From contig CM043959.1 of the NCBI GenBank assembly GCA_014529385.2, positions 10,814,809 to 10,878,808 on the forward strand: a DNA stretch of 64,000 nt. Reading direction: 5' to 3'. This stretch comes from Adiantum capillus-veneris. Taxonomy: Eukaryota; Streptophyta; Polypodiopsida; Polypodiales; Pteridaceae. This document shows positions 51,269 through 60,858 of the stretch, piece after piece (the stretch's first letter is position 1; every line of letters begins with the position of its first letter). The translations under genes were made by a program, and so were the position numbers. Under the pieces are notes generated by a model that was not told the DNA's origin, ran no database searches, and saw nothing but the letters and a program-made list of their open reading frames with translations.

Positions 51269-52966
51269 CCGGCTGAACAGCCTGCTGTTTTTGATGGTTT
51301 ACAGGCTCAAAATCCACCTGTTATGGATCATTGGGTACGTAGGTCTACTCGGGTGACAGGGCTCCCCGATAGATATGAACCGTCTTTGGACTATGTCATG
51401 CTTACTGATTGTGGTGAGCCGTCTTGCTATAAAGAGGCTATGCAACGGGAAGACAGTAAGAAATGGTTCAAAGCAATGGTTTCGGAAATGCAGTCTTTGG
51501 AGAAAAACCATACATGGGACTTGGTTGATTTGCCTAAAGGGCATAAGGCTCTGCCATGTAAATGGGTTTACAAGACCAAGGTCACATCTGATGCTTCTTC
51601 TAAGTACAAGGCACGTTTGGTTGCTAAAGGGTACAAGCAAAAGCATGGTGTTGATTTTGATGAGATTTTTTCTCCTGTTGTAAAGCTTGCCACATTACGT
51701 CTTGTTTTAGGCCTGGTTGCTTCTGAAGATATGGAGTTAAAGCAAATGGATGTCAAAACAGCGATTTTGCATGGCGATTTGCTTGAGATGATCTATATGA
51801 TGCAGCCAGAAGGTTTTGTGTCAAAGGGGCAAGAGAAGAAAGTATGTAGACTCTTGAAGAGCTTGTATGGTTTGAAACAGTCTCCCCGTGCATGGTATCA
51901 CAAGTTTGATACATTCATGAGGTCTCAAGGATACAAAAGAAGTAATTCTGATCACTGTTTGTATATCAAAACGGCAAGTGATGGATCTCTTCTATTGCTG
52001 ATTTTGTATGTTGATGACATGCTTATTGCGGGTAACAATGTCACGGAGTTGGATGCACTACAGCAAAGCTTAAAGAATCGCTTTGACATGAAGGATCTTG
52101 GTAATGCTAATCATATTTTGGGCATGCGTATCTCTCGAGATAGGACCAACAGGCGTCTGTATCTATCTCAACGAGATTATGTTAATAAGGTGCTACATCG
52201 TTTTCATATGGATGGGGGAAAGGCACTTGGTACTCCGCTGCCTCCATATGTAAAACTGACTGCACATGACTGCCCAAACACAGATGATATGCGGGCTGAA
52301 ATGGCCAAGATTCCTTATGCATCAGCCGTTGGCAGTTTGATGTATGCTATGGTTGCTACACGTCCGGACATTGCATTTGCGGTGGGAGTGGTAAGCAGGT
52401 ACATGAGCAATCCTGGCAAAAAGCATTGGGAAGCAGTGAAGTGTATCTTGAGATACTTGAAAGGCACTAAAGACTTGTGCATTTGTTTTGGGAAGAGTGA
52501 GACATCTGTGCATGGCTTTACAGATGCAGATTTTGCTGGACATCCAGATTGCAGGAAGTCTACCTCTGGATATGTGTTTACATTCACAGGAGGTGCAGTT
52601 TCTTGGATTTCTAGACTGCAAAAATGTGTTGCTTTGTCTACCACTGAGGCTGAGTATGTGGCTGCCACTGAGGCATGCAAAGAAGCTTTGTGGCTCATGC
52701 GTTTGGTAGAAGAGCTTGGCATTAAGTCACCGGTTCCTGTGCTACACTGTGATAGTCAGAGTGCAATTATGCTTGCAAGGAATCCTGTTTTTCATGCCAA
52801 GACAAAGCACATAGAGGTGAAGTATCATTTTATCAGAAGTGTGCTTGATGACAAGAGCATTACACTTGTCAAGGTGCACACAGATGACAATCCTACAGAT
52901 CTTTTGACCAAGAGTCTTCCAGCAGAGCGGTTTGCATATTGCCGTCAGATGATGGGTGTTGGATGA
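51269..52966 (+). CDS. gag-pol: Element F reverse transcriptase-RNase H (polyprotein, second part)
   Basis: It is in the same frame as the upstream part; only the TAA separates them. RT: NHTWDLVDLPKGHKALPCKW, KARLVAKGYKQKHGVDFDEI, LKQMDVKTAILHGDLLEM, CRLLKSLYGLKQSPRAWYHK, catalytic LILYVDDMLIAGN (YVDD), KDLGNANHILGM, MYAMVATRPDIAFAVGVVSR. RNase H: GFTDADFAGHPDCRKSTSGY, LSTTEAEYVAATEACKEALW, LHCDSQSAIMLARNPVFHAK, TKHIEVKYHFIRSVL, DNPTDLLTKSLP. The stop is at 52964-52966. The frame is full length and catalytically complete, but without the start region it would need readthrough of the TAA or trans supply. Confidence 0.94.
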   Translation, partial: PAEQPAVFDGLQAQNPPVMDHWVRRSTRVTGLPDRYEPSLDYVMLTDCGEPSCYKEAMQREDSKKWFKAMVSEMQSLEKNHTWDLVDLPKGHKALPCKWVYKTKVTSDASSKYKARLVAKGYKQKHGVDFDEIFSPVVKLATLRLVLGLVASEDMELKQMDVKTAILHGDLLEMIYMMQPEGFVSKGQEKKVCRLLKSLYGLKQSPRAWYHKFDTFMRSQGYKRSNSDHCLYIKTASDGSLLLLILYVDDMLIAGNNVTELDALQQSLKNRFDMKDLGNANHILGMRISRDRTNRRLYLSQRDYVNKVLHRFHMDGGKALGTPLPPYVKLTAHDCPNTDDMRAEMAKIPYASAVGSLMYAMVATRPDIAFAVGVVSRYMSNPGKKHWEAVKCILRYLKGTKDLCICFGKSETSVHGFTDADFAGHPDCRKSTSGYVFTFTGGAVSWISRLQKCVALSTTEAEYVAATEACKEALWLMRLVEELGIKSPVPVLHCDSQSAIMLARNPVFHAKTKHIEVKYHFIRSVLDDKSITLVKVHTDDNPTDLLTKSLPAERFAYCRQMMGVG

Positions 52967-53031
52967 GTAAGTGCATGATCAGCTGATGTATTATAGTTAG
53001 TTGATTCTTTGATCTCCCAAGGTACATTGCC

Positions 53032-53045
53032 TTTAGGTGGGAGGT
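53032..53045 (+). other. Polypurine tract of element F
   Basis: TTTAGGTGGGAGGT lies directly before the 3' LTR start. Confidence 0.75.
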
Positions 53046-53322
53046 TGTTAGGGAATAAAGGCCTAAGTGCCTTGTACTTATAACTTATAAGTTAAAAGAC
53101 TTATAAGTGAGGGGGCCCAAGTGTGAATGACCCCCTAGTCACTTACTCATATACTCAAATATGAAGCCCAAAAGAACAATAGCGTGACTTTTCCCAAATC
53201 TCTCAACGAGCTCTCTCTCTCTCACGTTTTCTCTGCGTGTGCTCTTTCTGCGCCAATCTCCCCTTCTCCTTCACTCTCATTGCATAGGACAGCAAGTGGG
53301 CTCTCTCTCCTGCTCCCCCACA
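53046..53322 (+). repeat. 3' LTR of element F
   Basis: 277 bp, same edges as the 5' LTR; followed by GCACT (53323-53327), the right target duplication. Confidence 0.96.
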
Positions 53323-53327
53323 GCACT

Positions 53328-54637
53328 AAGGTTGGACAAGGACTATGGTTAGCCAAAGTGGGGTCATTGACTAGCCAAAGTGGAATCCTTTGCTACATAG
53401 GCTACATTTCAGTTTTTGATGTGGCTGCAGTGTACAAAGAGGGTCATATGACCTAGAAAGATACAATGGTAGCATCTCCTAAAATTTAGGGAACTGCTAT
53501 TTTGGGACTTGAAAATGTGTGCGCGTCATTACCTCCGGAATGACAAGGGGAACATTTTATTACTCTACCGCGAAGTCAACTGGGCAACCGGTCAGGATAT
53601 TTTTAGGCGGCAACCCCGAAACGGGAAAATGCTTGTAAATGCGCCAAGTGGCACATTCTGGTGCACTTTCCTCATGCAAGAGAAGGTGGCGCTGAATTTT
53701 AAGCTGGGAGAGGCTCATTTTCAGATTTTGTCACAGGTTAAGAGCTATGGAGTGCTTCCTTTCCCTCTTATGTACAGTGCGGTGCCAGGAGTGATGCCCT
53801 GCATGCTACGCATTGCCCTCTCTCTCCCCTATGGCAATATGTTATGCCCCTCTAGTGGGCTTTTCAATTGACCAATGTACAGTTGTGTGGGTTCATGTGC
53901 GATTGCCGAGGCAAGAGCCTCTTGTACAGGTACTGGATTAGCTAGCGGCTAATCCCTTGCAGGTACAGGTGAATTCGGAGAGGTTTCACGCCAGAAATCT
54001 TGTCCGATTCAAAGGGCAAGTAGCCCTACAGGTGCAGGAGCTCGAGGACTTGCTACGGATGCGATCAGCACGCGAAACGGAGCCCGAAACAGTAAATTAC
54101 AGCCTGTTGTGTATTTTTGCAGGTTTAGGGTTTTGGCCCTAAACGGTCCCTATTATCCCCAGGAGGTTCGGGGACGCGAGGGGACCGTTGTACAGGTGAT
54201 CTGGCGCATTTTCGGGGCTGAAAACAGAGAATTCAGCGTGCTGCAGATTCTTGCCAGGTTTTGCAAAGTGCCCGTATGCGTCGGGAAAGTCATTCAATGC
54301 GTGGGAATACTGACTGTGAAGGGTCCTAGTACAGTTATGTTGCCGAAATCAGGCCGGAACAGTTGAAATTCAGCCAAGTTTGTGCGGGGCAGCTTGTAGG
54401 GAACCCCAACGTTTATTCCCTCTTTTAAACAATAAAGAAATACCGAAAGGGGTGCCTAAGTTAGGGGCCAGTCTGGTGTCGGTCTACTCATACAGGTGCA
54501 ATCTAGCAGCCTGTATCCCTCTCCCCTTTGTTGTGTCTTGAAAGTACAGGTAGAATAGACGACTAATAATGGGTGAAAGCTAAATCAAGGTTTGAAGTAA
54601 AGTCTACCGCCCTTTTTGAAAGTACAGGCCGGTTTCA
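53328..54637 (+). repeat. 3' LTR of element E, second part
   Basis: It resumes AAGGTTGGACAAGG after F and runs to GGCCGGTTTCA. It carries the short 50-bp variant segment (53588-53637) instead of the 506-bp one in the 5' LTR. The frame 53509-53871 (120 residues) lies within this LTR and has no domain. Confidence 0.9.
54431..54469 (+). promoter_or_regulatory. Shared LTR module, copy 6 (element E 3' LTR)
   Basis: AATAAAGAAATACC, then GAAAGGGGTGCC, then TTAGGGGCC; same as copy 5. Confidence 0.5.
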
Positions 54638-54894
54638 TCTAATGCGTATCTGATGGTACCCACTCTATAGGTCTATCCTTGTAAACAATGACGCTCCCTC
54701 AAGCCGATCAAGAATGTCATCTATCCTCGGTATGGGGAACCTGTTCTTGATGGTATTCTTATTCAAGGCGCGATAGTCAATGCACATGTGCCATGAACCA
54801 TCCTTCTTCTGCACTAGGAGTACAGGCGAACAAAAAGGGGATGAACTGGGCTGAATCAGCCCCTTCTCTAAAAGCTCGTTGAGATTCACCAGGA
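54638..54894 (-). pseudogene. pol: Element G reverse transcriptase, N-terminal part
   Basis: It reads [68 protein letters not shown], then a stop and SGYHQIRIR up to the junction with E. Upstream (to the right) the frame is interrupted at about 54895 by the RT-like insertion. Confidence 0.9.
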
Positions 54895-54896
54895 TT

Positions 54897-55655
54897 GTAG
54901 ATGACATTGCCATCATATCTTGGTTAGATTTTCTTTTGGACAATTTATATATAACCATCGGCGACTTTCTTTTCAAGCAAACAATTGGTATCCCTATGGG
55001 CACCAATTGTGCTGTTTTTCTTGCTAATTTCTATCTTTTTACTTATGAGTTTGATTTTATGGAGTGTCTTGTCCTTGCTAACACTTGCCCAATATTTTTG
55101 CACAAGTTATGCAATGTAAGACGCTTTGTAGATGATCTTTTTGTCCCTGACGTTCCTTCTTTTTAAGATTTTATGTACTTGAATTCGAGTTCTGTAGGCG
55201 GAGGAATTTATCCCAAGGAGTTTTGTGAACTTAACTGTACCACAAATAGTGATTGTTGTGCCTTTTTAGACCTTAAGATTTTTCAGACTCCCTTGGGATT
55301 AGAAGTAGATATTTATGATAAGCGCCTTGAACCAAAATATGCCAATCTAAAAATCATCCGCATGCCTCACATTTCTTCGAACATTTCTCTTTTAGCTAAG
55401 TACGGTGTCATTTGCTCTCAACTATTTAGATTTTCTCGTCTTTGTTCTAGTAAATCTACTTTTGTTGTTCAATCTTGCCATCTTATTTCTTTACTACTTG
55501 AAAAAGGATACTCATTCAAAAGAATCATGAAAAAAGTTCGTTCATTTTTGCATCGTAGTAAGTTTATTTTCAGTGTTTCTTCCTTTGGAATGTTCAAGAT
55601 AATCAGTAGTAAATTCAATAGAAGTGGGGAGCTAAAAAGCCCACTTATTGTTTGA
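54897..55655 (+). pseudogene. Reverse transcriptase of GIPMGTNCA type (possibly Penelope-like)
   Basis: Two segments in one frame, separated only by TAA at 55164-55166. Motifs in order: [48 protein letters not shown], catalytic RRFVDDLFV (FVDD), then IYPKEFCELNCTT, FLDLKIF, DIYDKR, HISSNISLLAKYGVICSQLF and LLEKGYSFKRIMKKVRSFL. This arrangement (GIPMGTNCA...YE.DF, RY.DD, FLDL, YDKR, YGV..SQL.R) matches an RT family I know mainly from animal genomes; affinity to Penelope-like elements is my best guess. The N-terminal RT fingers and any endonuclease are missing. It is unrelated to the copia/gypsy RTs around it. Confidence 0.7.
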
Positions 55656-55722
55656 CTTAATAACACCTTATGTTGTTGTTTTGATCTTTAGCGCTTCTAG
55701 TATTTTCACTATAGCTTGACAA

Positions 55723-56025
55723 TTGCTAGCCTTTATCATGGCTGAGTATGCCCATCACCTCCGGAGGGTGATAGAAACTCAGCTCGTTGGTTTTGTAGAG
55801 TACGTTCAAAGCATGAATGGCCTCTGTATAAACCTACACCTACTCTTGGGCACTGACGACGTGAGTAGGGATGTCATAGCTGTTGTCCAAGCTATGCATG
55901 ATAAAGGTGATAATCTTATTCTTCCTGTTTGGACAAGCAATGAAGTTGAGATCACATATTGTCAAGTTTGGTTCTTTGCTCTTCGTAGGTTTGTAGTAGT
56001 ATTCATTTTTCGATTTCATATTTAG
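55723..56025 (+). other. Unassigned open frame downstream of the RT-like fragment
   Basis: A 100-residue frame; the internal start MAEYAHHLRRVIETQLVGFV (55738) looks more protein-like than the first ATG. It contains SMNGLCINLHLLLGTDDVSR and DVIAVVQAMHDKGDNLILPV. I do not recognise it. Base composition from 55738 to 55990 is less AT-rich than its surroundings, so it may be a captured exon or part of the element. It may also be chance. Confidence 0.3.
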
Positions 56026-56370
56026 CTTACCTGAGGACTTAAGAATGTGTTCCGTTATAAGTTGTTGTGCGAAGTTTGATTTCTAGGATTAAGTTTTTAA
56101 GATGTCTTATCCTTTTTTTTTGCTTAAAGTTGAGTACTTGTTTTAAGCCAAGTAAGTCGCGTCAACTTATTTTACACATGCCTTTTCTAAAAACATTTTT
56201 AAGTTAATAATGTTTTGTTTTATGTAGTTTTGTTTCGTAGCAAACAAAGTGATTTAGTTTGTTTGTTTGTTTGTTTTTCTTTTCTTTTGTTTTCATGTGT
56301 CCCTTGCTTTTATAGTTTTATGAGTGCTTTATTCCCTCTTATAATTCGTGAGTTCAGACTATTCTGAACT
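56026..56370. other. AT-rich tail of the insertion
   Basis: No ORF or domain; T-rich with GTTT repeats. The end of the insertion is placed by where G's coding similarity resumes. Confidence 0.45.
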
Positions 56371-57018
56371 TATGAAGGTATATTCTGTGGACTAGAACCT
56401 AACACAAGATCTATGGTATGATCCTCAGGTCTCTCAGGAGGCAACTCCCTTGGTAAAGAGTCCGAAAAACAATCATTGAAACCACTCAAAAAAGTTGACC
56501 TGCCTTTATCTAAGGTAGACAAATTAGATACAACTTAAGGTACTTCTTTTGCAAAGATCAAGTACGCAGAAAGATGATTCTTTATTACAGATGAAATAGC
56601 AGAAGCAGAAACAACTGGAACAGACTCGCCTTTAAGCTTTACATCAAGGACATGAGTCTTTCCTCTGTACAAGGGTAATCTTTTTGTTGTAAGTATCCAC
56701 CATAGCATGCAACCTGTAACAACATGGGATACCAAGTGGCTTAATATGAAATTCTTCTGCATCCACATAACTATGGATGTGCAGACGAAGCTTCCCCAAA
56801 ATGGGAGTAACAGGCTCTGAATGACCTGGGCATGCCAAACCTGCTTCCCCTGTCATACCCATCTCCTCTGCACGAATGCCCAACTTTGATGCCAATTCTG
56901 GTGATATGAAATTTGCACGGGCTCCTGGATCAAAGAAAACCAGCATTGTTTGGACTCTAACTTTGCCCCAAGCTCTGCACAGTTCCGTGGCATCTATGTT
57001 TGGTTGGTCTCCAACCAA
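56371..57018 (-). pseudogene. pol: Element G protease and linker to RT
   Basis: The segment 56644-57018 reads MVGDQPNIDATELCRAWGKV, then LVFFDPGARANFISPELASK (active site D-P-G-A), GEAGLACPGHSEPV, KLRLHIHSYVDAEEFHIKPL. A frameshift follows; 56535-56768 continues with HVLDVKLKGESVPVVSASAI and VIKNHLSAYLIFAKEVP. Further text to 56400 gives PEDHTIDLVLGSSP. Gag reads into protease in one frame here, unlike in E. Confidence 0.88.
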
Positions 57019-57103
57019 ATCTGGAACAAGTACTGCACTCGGCTTTGGCTTCTTCCCTTCATGGTCCGACTTATCCTTATCCTGTGACTTCTTCTGTGGG
57101 CAT

Positions 57104-57961
57104 TCATTTGCAAAATGTTTTCCTGTTCACAAATGTAGCATTTCTTGGCCTCCCTAAGAGCTTTCCTTTCTTCAAAAGTTTTGCCAAAAAAATGCCTTTT
57201 TTGTCCTTGTCCTCACCCCGAAGGAGATTTAGACTGCTTCTTGGACAGATGAGTTTCTTCATTGGAGGGCTTCTTTGTGGGAGGCCCAGAAGGCTTTGTT
57301 GCAACATTGCCCTTGGCTGAAAACTGTTTGCCTTGGGACCCTTTCTTGTGGCTATTAAATTCATTGGAATCTCCCTCGACAGGTTGCTGGCCACTCTTGC
57401 ATTCTCTATCAACTGAGACATATTCATGACAGTAGTCTTTATGCAGTAGTCCCTAATTTTCTTGGGAAATCCGCAACAGTACTTCTCAATCTGTTCTGAC
57501 AATGGCACAAACGTGTAAGAGGTGATTGGCAACAGTGCGGCCCAAAACTGTTTATTGTACTCTTCCAGATTCGCACACTGTTTAGCATTCAACTCGTGGC
57601 ATTCTGTCATCACATCGACTTCAAAAGTGTTTGTCAGCCATGCAGGCACAAAAAGCTGTTTGAATTGGACCCACGTTGTTGGGGCTTGACCTTGGTTCAA
57701 CAATGCGGTCCACCATTGAAGCGTATTCCCTTTCAAGAAAGTGGCAGCCTTGCGTATCTTTGAAGATCCCATGAAGTTTCCTCCAGCATAAGATGCATCG
57801 AACTGCTGTATGAAGGTCAAAGCCTTCAATTGGTCCTCAGTTCCTCTGAAAGTTTCAAACTTCACTCCCTGCTCACCTTCCTTGTAATCCTTAGGCTGCC
57901 TCAAAGGAGCCACGTTGTCGTAAACAGGTGCCTGTAACAGTGGTGCTCCATGATTGTTCAT
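57104..57961 (-). pseudogene. gag: Element G gag capsid region
   Basis: A 285-residue segment: APLRQPKDYKEGEQGVKFET, FIQQFDASYAGGNFMGSSKI, KAATFLKGNTLQWWTALLNQ, LFVPAWLTNTFEVDVMTECH, EYNKQFWAALLPITSYTFVP, CCGFPKKIRDYC. A basic linker and the first half of a zinc knuckle (NATFVNRKTF region, cysteines displaced by a frameshift near 57115) follow. Orthologous in order to E gag 43000-43800. Confidence 0.88.
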
Positions 57962-58657
57962 TCAAGCACTCACATCACTTGTTTTGCCTCTCATATCTGC
58001 ATTTTGGGCATATGGCAGCAAAAAAACCAGCCATACCAAACTGTGTTCCAGGCACTCGAAATTGGCCATAGGCACCCTGAAAACCTGGTTGGACACCCAT
58101 GTTCGCGTACATAGGGTTACCCATGCCTGTTTGCATTGTCCCGAACACATTCCCTCGCATATTAACTTTGGAAGGTCCAGCCATAGTTTGAAACATTGAA
58201 CCACCTGTAAAATAACCAGGATAAGTAATAGGTAATGGAAGGTCTGATGCATAGCCTGTTCATTACTCCCTTGACCATTCACAAACGGCTCTTGTCTTGC
58301 TAAAGCAAGTTGCTTTGGATCATTGGACACCGCTAGTTGCTCAACCACATGGGCTTTCCCTCGAGCATCATGAGTCCTTTGTGCATTGGAAATCTCTTTT
58401 TCCTGCAACGGCTCAGTCATGCCCTGTGTAGGAGGCTGAAAACCCTGTGTCGGAGCCTGTAAGAACTCCTGCATCCTTGGGTTGTTAGCCAAGTGCTGAA
58501 ACATGTCCATGCAGCAACGCAGTTGAGTGCTAAACAACCTGTCCTCTTCTTGAAGAGTTGAAGGAATTTTCTCAGTGCCATGTGAGGAAGATCCCTCTTC
58601 AAGTACTTGGTCTCTCTTCTCTGCCATAACGACAAGCTCTGTGTTGCTTTCACCCAC
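57962..58657 (-). pseudogene. gag: Element G gag N-terminal region
   Basis: It starts MGESNTELVVMAEKRDQVLE at 58657 (E starts MGESSRPPQTDD). It then has FSTQLRCCMDMFQHLANNPR, a Gln/Pro-rich part, and EPFVNGQGSNEQAMHQTF. A frameshift near 58230 moves the true frame to 57975-58196 (MFQTMAGPSKVNMRG, GNPMYANMGVQPGFQGAYGQ). A stop precedes the capsid segment at 57961. Confidence 0.82.
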
Positions 58658-58695
58658 AACAGTCCACGCTGCACTTTTTGAAGAAAAAGTGAGTA

Positions 58696-58712
58696 TCCCG
58701 TCGATGGAACCA
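58696..58712 (-). other. Primer binding site of element G
   Basis: The sense strand reads TGGTTCCATCGACGGGA directly after the 5' LTR end; same class as E's site. Confidence 0.7.
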
Positions 58713-60047
58713 TATAATCGGCTTGTACACCGTAGCGGGCGGTACTATTTCAATTACCTGTTAACTTTACACAGAGCACTGAGAAGGAAAGAGAACACAA
58801 ATGCATCCAGCGACTTGTCACTGCGCACACGAGACCGACACTCTGTAGGCCCCAAAGACTGGCGCCCCTTTCGGTATTTCTTTATTAACTTAAGGTAGAC
58901 GATCTGACCACTTAGTACAAGCTTTCACAAAGCTGTCCAAACCTGGCGAGGGCTGAAAACGCAGGTTTTCGACCTGATTTTGGCAGCATAAAGGTGCAAA
59001 AACCCTTGTAGGTCAAAAGTACTTGTCTAGGGCGGATTCCCTCACTATCTGGAAGCTTTCTGGTGAGCTGTCACAGAAATTCAGCGGGCTGTAATTCTCT
59101 GTTTTTCACTGCTGGGTGCCCAAAAGCTTGTACACGCATCCCAAGGCTCTCACGAGGCTCCCCTGGTGTTCCCTTGCAACTTGGTGCGAAACCTTAAACC
59201 TGCAGAAAAACACAGCAGGCTGTAATTCCCTGTTTTGGATCGTTTTTAGCGTAGCGAACACGCCTACGCATGTCCCAAGGGCTCCCGCACACAATGGGAC
59301 AGTTCCTCTATGAATTGGACAAGTTTTCACGCGAGAAAACTCTTCAAACTTGCAATCTTTCGCGATGGAACTGTGTGTACCTGTGGGGGATTAGCAATTA
59401 GCTAATCCGGTTCCTGTTCAGAAGGCTCTTGCCTTGCAAACGTGCATAAACCCCCAGAATTGTACATGTTCATCTGAGTAGCCCAACTAGTGGGGCATTA
59501 CCATATGTGCCAAAGGGGAGAGAGAGATGCACAAGAGCAAATCATCGCGCTACATGAGACAGAGGAGAAGGCAAGCTTTCCATTAAAGCTGTAGACTTGC
59601 ACCCACTACTCACACACACACTGTAGGTCACTTCCGAGTAAAAAAATCAGCCCCCTGTCTCTCTTGGGCACCTCCTCTTGCTGAGGTGTCCTGCAGGCAG
59701 CTCTCCTCCTGCCAAGTGTCCAGTTTGCCCCTTTGAGTTAATTCTCTAGTTCCCACTGACTTATAAAGTTATTAAGTGACTTTTCGAGTGGCTAGACTTC
59801 ATTTGGCGCACACAGGCTTCCATACTCATCAGAATTCAGCGCTAATTGGCCCAACCAGTCCCAGACTGACCGACCTAGACTCCAGATGCGAGAAACTTGT
59901 TCGACGGCAGCCGTTTCACACTGGCCATGCAATGTCCACTTGCATCTTTTCAAGGGTTCCGGGAAAAACAAGCAAAAATAAAAATAAGTAAAAATATCTA
60001 GTACTTATTTACAGAAGGCAACAAGAAAAATACACCTCCTGGTGACA
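58713..60047 (-). repeat. 5' LTR of element G
   Basis: 1,335 bp. Plus-strand start TATAATCGGCTTGTAC (end of the LTR in the sense direction), plus-strand end CTCCTGGTGACA, the reverse complement of the TGTCACCAG start seen in E. Related to E's LTR in reverse complement, and to H. Confidence 0.87.
58848..58885 (-). promoter_or_regulatory. Shared LTR module, copy 4 (element G 5' LTR)
   Basis: The sense strand reads AATAAAGAAATACC, then GAAAGGGGCGCC, then CTTTGGGGCC; about 135 bp from the primer binding site. Confidence 0.5.
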
Positions 60048-60858
60048 CTGAAATCTGCAAGCCTGCTAACTGCTGAATTCTGACTATATGTCGGCGAGGA
60101 CGGCGACGGCGATGGCGATGACGATGCTGAAAACTGCAAAAGAGCGGGATGAAACTGAAAATGCTGGCTGATCTGACCGTGCGGCGAGGATCTGCTGCTG
60201 CAGGTAGGTGAGAACTGCGAGGTTTGGGGTTGCTATTGCGGAGTCTAAGTGCTGAAAATAGAAAACGCTGATGTAGGGCTGATTCTATCGCCGGGAAGCT
60301 GCAAAACGCTAGAGCAATCAGTAGTTTGCAAAAACGCCAGGTTGATGTGGTACTGCTGAAAATGCCAGGTGCACTATAGCAAAAACGCCAAGGCAGATGT
60401 GTTGCAAGAAACGCTCGAAGTCTTGATGGTTGAATACGCTAGGGAGTTCCGTTGGTCTTGCTGAGAAGGTGCACTGCTGAGAAGGTGCACTGCCAGATGC
60501 TGGATCTTTGCTGCCTCTTCTGCTAGAAAGTGGTAGTGCTAGCTTTTTTATATATTAACTTATAAAAAAATGCCCTACCCAGTTTCTCAACAAAGTCACT
60601 TATTAGTAATAACTGAAAAATGGCTAAAATAGGGAAAATGGGTTCTGTGCATTATAAAATGCTCATGATGGCTACTGACTGTAATGCTAATGATCATCTT
60701 GTGTGAAACCAAAGGATACGCAACTACTTTTAAGTGCCTGGACATGCACGGCCTGCGCACAGGCTCACAAAGGTGTCAGATCACTTCATAAGCTCATGTG
60801 AACCCTGGACCTAAAGTAGCTTGTCCACATGCACATAGGGTTAGATGTGCACGTGACA
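60048..60858 (-). repeat. LTR d of the C/D family, second part
   Basis: It begins CTGAAATCTGCAAGCC right after G and continues the GCTGAAAA-rich pattern, the TTATATATTAACTTA block, GCATGCACGG-like/CACAAAGGTGTCAG block, and ends GTGCACGTGACA, matching the ends of LTR b and c. It pairs with 37366-37796, so G sits inside LTR d. Confidence 0.8.

Larger units (their letters stand above)
48022..53322 (+). mobile_element. Ty1/copia element F, young and almost intact
   Basis: 5,301 bp, plus strand. LTRs 48022-48300 and 53046-53322, target duplication GCACT, tRNA-Met primer binding site, polypurine tract, and a single gag-pol frame from 48866 to 52966 interrupted by one TAA (51266-51268). LTRs differ by one substitution (GAATGGCCC and GAATGACCC) and one CT unit, so insertion was very recent relative to the rest of the window. 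Confidence 0.96.
40197..54637 (+). mobile_element. Ty3/gypsy chromovirus E, nested in G and host of F
   Basis: A plus-strand element with 5' LTR 40197-42115, gag, protease, RT, RNase H, integrase, chromodomain, polypurine tract 47842-47855, and a 3' LTR (47856-48021 and 53328-54637) split by copia F. Target duplication CCTAA/TCTAA. Gag and pol are nearly complete but carry about five in-frame stops and one frameshift. Three of the stops are TAG where family members have Trp or Gln. Confidence 0.92.
54895..56370 (+). mobile_element. Non-LTR retroelement fragment inserted in G
   Basis: About 1.5 kb on the opposite strand to G. It separates G's PEDHTIDLVLGSSP (about 56400-56440) from LNELLEKG (about 54885). 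About 15-18 codons of G are missing or unrecognisable at the junction. It contains an RT core (54897-55655), a further unassigned open frame, and AT-rich sequence with a (GTTT)n patch near 56255-56275. No LTR, polypurine tract or clear target duplication is visible. The right end has a perfect 7-bp hairpin (AGTTCAG ... CTGAACT, 56351-56370). Confidence 0.65.
38187..60047 (-). mobile_element. Ty3/gypsy element G, host of E and of the RT-like insertion
   Basis: The remaining parts of G are 38187-40196 and 54638-60047 (minus the insertion at about 54895-56370). Sense order: 5' LTR (58713-60047), primer binding site, gag, protease, RT start | E | RT end, RNase H, integrase zinc finger, truncated 3' LTR (38187-39024). 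Joining the flanks of E restores RT reading without loss: ...HQIRI-R on the right continues as PEDVHKTAFRTTFG on the left. Integrase and chromodomain were lost by a deletion ending in the 3' LTR. G belongs to the same family as E. Confidence 0.9.
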
